Below, piece after piece: positions 33,027-36,823 of a stretch of 36,823 nt of DNA; the stretch's first letter is position 1, and each line of letters begins with the position of its first letter. Both the position numbers and the translations under genes were made by a program. The stretch comes from Clavibacter lycopersici (lineage in GTDB: Bacteria > Actinomycetota > Actinomycetes > Actinomycetales > Microbacteriaceae), in NCBI RefSeq assembly GCF_003576405.1, contig NZ_QWGT01000003.1, positions 1 through 36,823 of the forward strand, read 5' to 3'. The notes below the pieces were generated by a model that saw only the letters and a program-made list of their open reading frames with translations, was not told the DNA's origin and searched no databases.

Positions 33027-34201
33027 TCCGTCGGATCGGGCTGCTGCTCCCCACGGGAGCCGCAGGGCTCACGCGCGTGCTCCAGCTGGTGCTGCTCGTG
33101 GTCCTGACGCGCCTGTCGGATGGCTCGGCCGGGAACGCGCTCGTCACCGGGTTCGCGCTGCTCAGCTCGTTCGCGATCATCACCGACTCGGGTGCAGCCA
33201 ACTTCCTGCTGTCGCTGCCGCGCACGCGCCTCACCCGCGGGGTGCACGCGCGCGCGGTCGCCTTCCACGCGGGGCTCGGGTCGCTCGGCGCCGCCATCGC
33301 GGTCGTCCTCACGGTCGCCGCTGCCACGACGATCCCCGGCGAGGCCGTGCTGCTGCTCGTCGCGCTCGGCGTCAGCCAGGTGCTCGACTCGCTCACCCGC
33401 ACGATCCGCGCGCCCCTGCTCGTCGGCCGCCGCGACGCCTCCTACGCCTTCCCCGACCTCGCGCTCGTGGTGCTGAAGGCCGTGCCGCTCGCGATCGCGG
33501 TGCTCGTGCCCGAGATCCTCGTGCTGCTCGCCTTCCCGCTGGTATCGCTCGTGGTCACCGCGGGCACCTGGATCGCCGTCCGCCGCGACCTCGCCACCAC
33601 GAGCGACGAGCCCGTGCGCGTGTTCCCGCAGATCCTCGAGTTCGGCCTCTCCGGATCCCTGAGCGCCCTCTACTCGCAGGCGCCGCTCGTGCTCGGCACG
33701 GCGATCCTCGGCGTCGACGCCGTGACGCCGCTCGCCCTCGCCTACCGCGTGGTGCAGCCGCTCGAGGTCCTGCCGGCGACGCTCTCGCAGCAGCTGATCC
33801 CGCGGATCCGCGCCGCCGCCCGCCCCGCGCGCGCCTACTGGTGGCGGTTCGCGCTCGGCGGCCTCGTGCTCGCGGGCGTCCTGGCGCTGATCCGCGAGCC
33901 CGTCGAGCGCGTCTTCGGCGGCGACGCGTTCGACCAGGCGATCTTCCTCGTGGTCCTCCTCTCGGTCGCCCCCAAGTTCGGCAACTACGCCCTCATGGCG
34001 TACGCGATGGGCTCCGGCCTCGTGCGCGTGCGGCTCACCGCCACCATCGTCACGGGCGTCGTGGCCGTGATCCTCACGCTCATCGCCTGCCTCACCGCGG
34101 GCCCCGCACTCCTCGCCGGCGTCACGCTCGCCAGCGAGCTCGTCCTGAGCGCCGCCATCGCCGCGCTCCTCATCCGCAACCGCAGGAAGGAGGACGCATG
34201 A
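33023..34201 (+). CDS. Wzx-like flippase of the MOP superfamily
   Basis: A 392-residue membrane protein with about 12 hydrophobic helices and a polysaccharide-flippase layout, predicted to move the lipid-linked repeat unit to the outer face. It starts MIRRIGLLLPTGAAGLTRVLQ, like many short Wzx proteins, with the first helices running directly on. FGLSGSLSALYSQAPLVLGTAILG in the middle and VVQPLEVLPATLSQQLIPRI fit the start of the second six-helix half. Sequence conservation in this family is low, so the call leans on topology and position between glycosyltransferases and polymerase. Overlaps the neighbours on both sides by ATGA. Confidence 0.82.
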   Translation: MIRRIGLLLPTGAAGLTRVLQLVLLVVLTRLSDGSAGNALVTGFALLSSFAIITDSGAANFLLSLPRTRLTRGVHARAVAFHAGLGSLGAAIAVVLTVAAATTIPGEAVLLLVALGVSQVLDSLTRTIRAPLLVGRRDASYAFPDLALVVLKAVPLAIAVLVPEILVLLAFPLVSLVVTAGTWIAVRRDLATTSDEPVRVFPQILEFGLSGSLSALYSQAPLVLGTAILGVDAVTPLALAYRVVQPLEVLPATLSQQLIPRIRAAARPARAYWWRFALGGLVLAGVLALIREPVERVFGGDAFDQAIFLVVLLSVAPKFGNYALMAYAMGSGLVRVRLTATIVTGVVAVILTLIACLTAGPALLAGVTLASELVLSAAIAALLIRNRRKEDA

Positions 34202-35247
34202 GGACCCTCATCGTCTCCGCCGACCGCACCCTCGCGTCCGGCCACCCGCAGAACCTCGGGGACGCCTTCCTCACCGACGCGCTCTCCGAGCGTCTCCGCC
34301 GGGCCGGCCACGAGACCGTGATCGCCGACTTCGGGCAGGCCGTGCGCCGCGACTCCACGGAGGAGCGCGCCCGCGTCTCCGGCGTGCGCGCGCTCGCGGA
34401 CCTCGTCCGCCAGGTCGACGCGGTCGTCGTCGGCGGCGGCACGCTGCTCGCGGACGACCAGCCGGGCCGCCCCTTCGCGGGCCTCCCGCGTCTCATGGCC
34501 GTCACCGGCCTCATCGCGCGCACCAGCCGCACGCCGCTCGCCGTGTTCGGCGTGGGCGCGGATCCCGTCACCCGCCGCCGCGCGCGCCTCGCCCTCCGCT
34601 CAGGGCTCGACGCCGCCCGCGTCTGGACCCGCGACCCCGACTCCGCCGGCCGCGCCGCCGGGTACTCGGGGCTGCCCGTCGAGGTCGCCGCCGACGTCAG
34701 CCTCTTCGCCGCCCCCGAGCTCGCCGCGATGTCCGCCCCGGCCGACCGCCGTCGGGGCGCCGTCGTCGCGCTCAACGCGAGGCACTCGCCCCAGGTCACG
34801 CTCGCCGACGTGCAGGCCCTCGAGGAGCGCTTCGGCGAGGTCGTGTTCGTGTCGATGGACCAGGGCGACGACTCCGACGCCGGCGCCCTGCATCCCGAGG
34901 TCCGCGCCCGGCTCACGACCGAGCCCGGCGACCACGGCTGGCGCCGCGCGGCGGAGCTCATGGCCGATCGCGAGGTCGTCGTCGCCTCTCGCATGCACGC
35001 CATGTACCTCGGTACGATGCTGACGACGCCCGTGGTCGCCGTCGGCGGAGCCACCAAGGTCGGGGCGTTCACGACCGAGTTCGGCACGCGCACGGAGCCC
35101 GCGTTCGACCGGGCGGTCCGCACCGCCATCCAGGCACCGGCCGACGCCGGCGCCGCATCCACCACCGCGGCGGCTCTCGTCGCCGCCACCGCCCGCCTGG
35201 ACGCGGCATTCGAGGAGATGACTTCATGGGTCCGACGTACCGCCTAG
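34198..35247 (+). CDS. Polysaccharide pyruvyl transferase family protein
   Basis: A 349-residue protein of the pyruvyl transferase family (CsaB/PssM type), which transfers pyruvate from phosphoenolpyruvate to a sugar as a ketal, making the polymer acidic. Motifs: HPQNLGDAFLTDALSERL near the N-terminus, VDAVVVGGGTLLADD, LAVFGVGADP and, near the C-terminus, VVASRMHAMYLGTMLTTPVVAV, the most conserved block with its catalytic-site His. Starts by ATGA overlap with the flippase and overlaps the polymerase start by 22 bases. Clavibacter exopolysaccharide is reported to contain pyruvate, which fits but is outside knowledge. Confidence 0.9.
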   Translation: MRTLIVSADRTLASGHPQNLGDAFLTDALSERLRRAGHETVIADFGQAVRRDSTEERARVSGVRALADLVRQVDAVVVGGGTLLADDQPGRPFAGLPRLMAVTGLIARTSRTPLAVFGVGADPVTRRRARLALRSGLDAARVWTRDPDSAGRAAGYSGLPVEVAADVSLFAAPELAAMSAPADRRRGAVVALNARHSPQVTLADVQALEERFGEVVFVSMDQGDDSDAGALHPEVRARLTTEPGDHGWRRAAELMADREVVVASRMHAMYLGTMLTTPVVAVGGATKVGAFTTEFGTRTEPAFDRAVRTAIQAPADAGAASTTAAALVAATARLDAAFEEMTSWVRRTA

Positions 35248-36823
35248 CGACCCCGGCGGTCTTCGCGGCCGCCGTGGTCCTCACCATCCTCGCCGCGCTC
35301 GGCGGCGTCGCGCTGCTCGGCAACGAGCTCTCCTACCCGTTCATGATCGCGGTGCTCGCGGTCCTGCTCGTGAGCGTGCTCGTCAAGGAGACGGTCTCCA
35401 ACGGGGATCCGCTGACCCCCGGCGGCATCGTCGCCGCCACGGGCCTCCTCCTGTTCGTGCTGCGCCCGCTCACGGTCGCCAACAGCATGGAGACGAGCCC
35501 CGGCGCCATCGCGGACACGCGCTTCTTCTCCCCCACGCTGCAGCTCGCCGCGAGCTCCGCGCTCATCGAGGCGCTGATCTTCTTCTCGGCGTTCTTCGTC
35601 GTCTACTACTACTCGGTCGCCCGCGAGGCGAAGCGCATCACCATGGGCGGCGAGGACGCGAAGGCCCTCGAGCAGAACGCCATCGCGGGCGGCCCCGCCG
35701 TCGTCGACCCGGACACCCAGGTGCGCTGGCAGCGCGTGTTCAACACGTCGGTGTCGCAGGCGCTCGTGGTGATCTCCGCCGTCGTCGCGCTCGGCCTCCT
35801 CGTGTACCTGGTGCTCTCCTCCGGCGGCATCCAGGCGTACACGACGGGCCTCGCGAACCGGAGCGACTTCCTCTCCGGCAAGTCGTTCATCGGCCTCTCC
35901 TACATCCCCGTGCAGATCGCGATCGTCTACAACGTGCTCGCGCGCCGGCAGAAGGGCCTCGAGGGCTGGAACTGGGTCAACCTGGTCGCCGTCGTCGTGC
36001 TCGTGATCTGCGCCGGTTCCGCCGGCGGCCGCGGCCCGCTCATCATCGGCGTGTTCCTGCCGTTCCTGATCCTCAAGCAGATCGGCCCGAAGCCGTTCCG
36101 CTTCCGCAGCATCGCCCTCATCGGCGGCATCACGGCCGTGGTCGCGATGGTCTACTCGATCGTCATCCGCGAGTCCACGTTCGACAACGGCCGCTCGCTC
36201 GACCGCCTCACGCAGGACCCCCTGGGCGTCCTCCTCGACCGCCTCACCAGCGGCATCGAGACGCGGCCGTTCGACGTGCTCATCCGCCTCAACGAGGTCG
36301 CGTCGCTGCCCGACTTCGTCTACCAGTGGGGAGCCACCTACGCCGCCGTGCCGGCCTGGTTCGTCCCCCGCGGGCTCTGGGAGGACAAGCCCTTCGGCGG
36401 CGGCAACACGTGGTTCACGTCCACGTACGTGCCCCGGTTCTACGGCGTCAACCGCGTCGAGACCAGCCTGTCGGCCATCGGCGAGGCGTTCGCCAACTTC
36501 GGGATCCCCGGTGTCGTCGCCGTCGGCGCGCTCCTCGGCCTCGTGGCCGGCCTCTTCATCCGCGCCCGCATGCGCCGCCGGGGCCTCCTCGGCGCGGCCA
36601 TCGCGGTCGTCGTCACGCCGTACCTCTTCTCCCTCATCCGCGGCGACGCGTACCAGGGCATGTCGACGAGCATCGCGTCGCTCGTGATCCTCGTCGTGTT
36701 CTTCTGGATCTCCTCCACGCGCAAGCAGGTCACCGGCCCGGTCAGCGCGCACTCGCTGCTGCAGTCGCTCAGCTGGCTGCGGAACGCGGCGAAGACGCTG
36801 CGGGTGAACTGCATCGACGGGAT
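35226..36823 (+). CDS. Wzy-like oligosaccharide repeat-unit polymerase, 3' end beyond the window
   Basis: An open frame of 532 codons without a stop, running off the window edge. It encodes a polytopic membrane protein with about 12 hydrophobic segments, a long loop near residues 130-170, and late blocks characteristic of O-antigen/exopolysaccharide polymerases: VPAWFVPRGLWEDKPFGGGN and SAIGEAFANFGIPGVVAVGA. Such enzymes join flipped repeat units outside the membrane. The ATG follows GAGGAG by nine bases and overlaps the end of the pyruvyl transferase gene by 22 bases. The C-terminal end is polar (NAAKTLRVNCIDGI) and may be near the true end, but this is not visible. I read the frame by hand and saw no interruption. 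Confidence 0.88.
   Translation, partial: MGPTYRLATPAVFAAAVVLTILAALGGVALLGNELSYPFMIAVLAVLLVSVLVKETVSNGDPLTPGGIVAATGLLLFVLRPLTVANSMETSPGAIADTRFFSPTLQLAASSALIEALIFFSAFFVVYYYSVAREAKRITMGGEDAKALEQNAIAGGPAVVDPDTQVRWQRVFNTSVSQALVVISAVVALGLLVYLVLSSGGIQAYTTGLANRSDFLSGKSFIGLSYIPVQIAIVYNVLARRQKGLEGWNWVNLVAVVVLVICAGSAGGRGPLIIGVFLPFLILKQIGPKPFRFRSIALIGGITAVVAMVYSIVIRESTFDNGRSLDRLTQDPLGVLLDRLTSGIETRPFDVLIRLNEVASLPDFVYQWGATYAAVPAWFVPRGLWEDKPFGGGNTWFTSTYVPRFYGVNRVETSLSAIGEAFANFGIPGVVAVGALLGLVAGLFIRARMRRRGLLGAAIAVVVTPYLFSLIRGDAYQGMSTSIASLVILVVFFWISSTRKQVTGPVSAHSLLQSLSWLRNAAKTLRVNCIDG

Overview
The window is a very GC-rich (about 70% or more by eye), gene-dense actinobacterial chromosome segment. Protein style, codon use, purS-purQ-purL order and the exopolysaccharide locus suggest Microbacteriaceae, most like the plant-associated genus Clavibacter; that genus call is inference. 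I found 34 well-supported genes plus one doubtful small ORF. I saw no rRNA, tRNA, insertion sequence, prophage gene or CRISPR array.

Layout. (1) 1-4,000: a MarR regulator divergent from a FAD monooxygenase, then an exported lipoprotein-type intradiol dioxygenase, a uridine-kinase-like P-loop kinase and a small membrane protein. (2) 4,000-9,500: a CNNM/CorC-type CBS membrane protein, possibly preceded by a Pro-rich leader ORF; a three-gene reverse-strand operon with 4-base overlaps (AI-2E-family permease, DUF1206 protein, PhzF-like enzyme); and a two-gene acetyltransferase operon. (3) 9,500-12,800: catalase with an upstream Fur/PerR-type regulator, divergent from an aldo/keto reductase across a Fur-box-like inverted repeat. 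(4) 12,800-16,700: a small catabolic module made of a nitrilase-family amidohydrolase, GntR/FCD regulator, MHS-family permease and DUF2848 protein. It has two operator-like palindromes sharing the core TGTATACA. (5) 16,780-21,030: purS-purQ-purL, followed 2 bases later by a dienelactone-hydrolase-like gene. (6) 21,150-27,000: a surface-modification block with an endonuclease/exonuclease/phosphatase-fold protein, an SGNH lipoprotein, a stand-alone acyltransferase-3 membrane protein, and a reverse-strand fused acyltransferase-3/SGNH protein. (7) 27,145 to the end: a Wzy-type exopolysaccharide operon with a fused chain-length regulator/tyrosine kinase, low-molecular-weight tyrosine phosphatase, initiating sugar-phosphate transferase, two GT4 glycosyltransferases, flippase, pyruvyl transferase and a polymerase cut by the window edge.

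Regions 6 and 7 together predict a secreted polysaccharide carrying pyruvyl and acyl groups, made on undecaprenyl phosphate, flipped, polymerised outside the membrane and length-controlled by reversible tyrosine phosphorylation.

The strongest unexplained signal is not a gene. The palindrome GGATCC occurs about 73 times by hand count, several times the composition expectation. It lies in all three codon phases and in intergenic DNA, like a highly iterated palindrome. The other leading observations are the two-site GntR regulon, the split/fused acyltransferase pair, a recurrent -10 hexamer placed 6-7 bases before start codons (leaderless mRNAs), and the Pro-rich ORF overlapping the CNNM gene.
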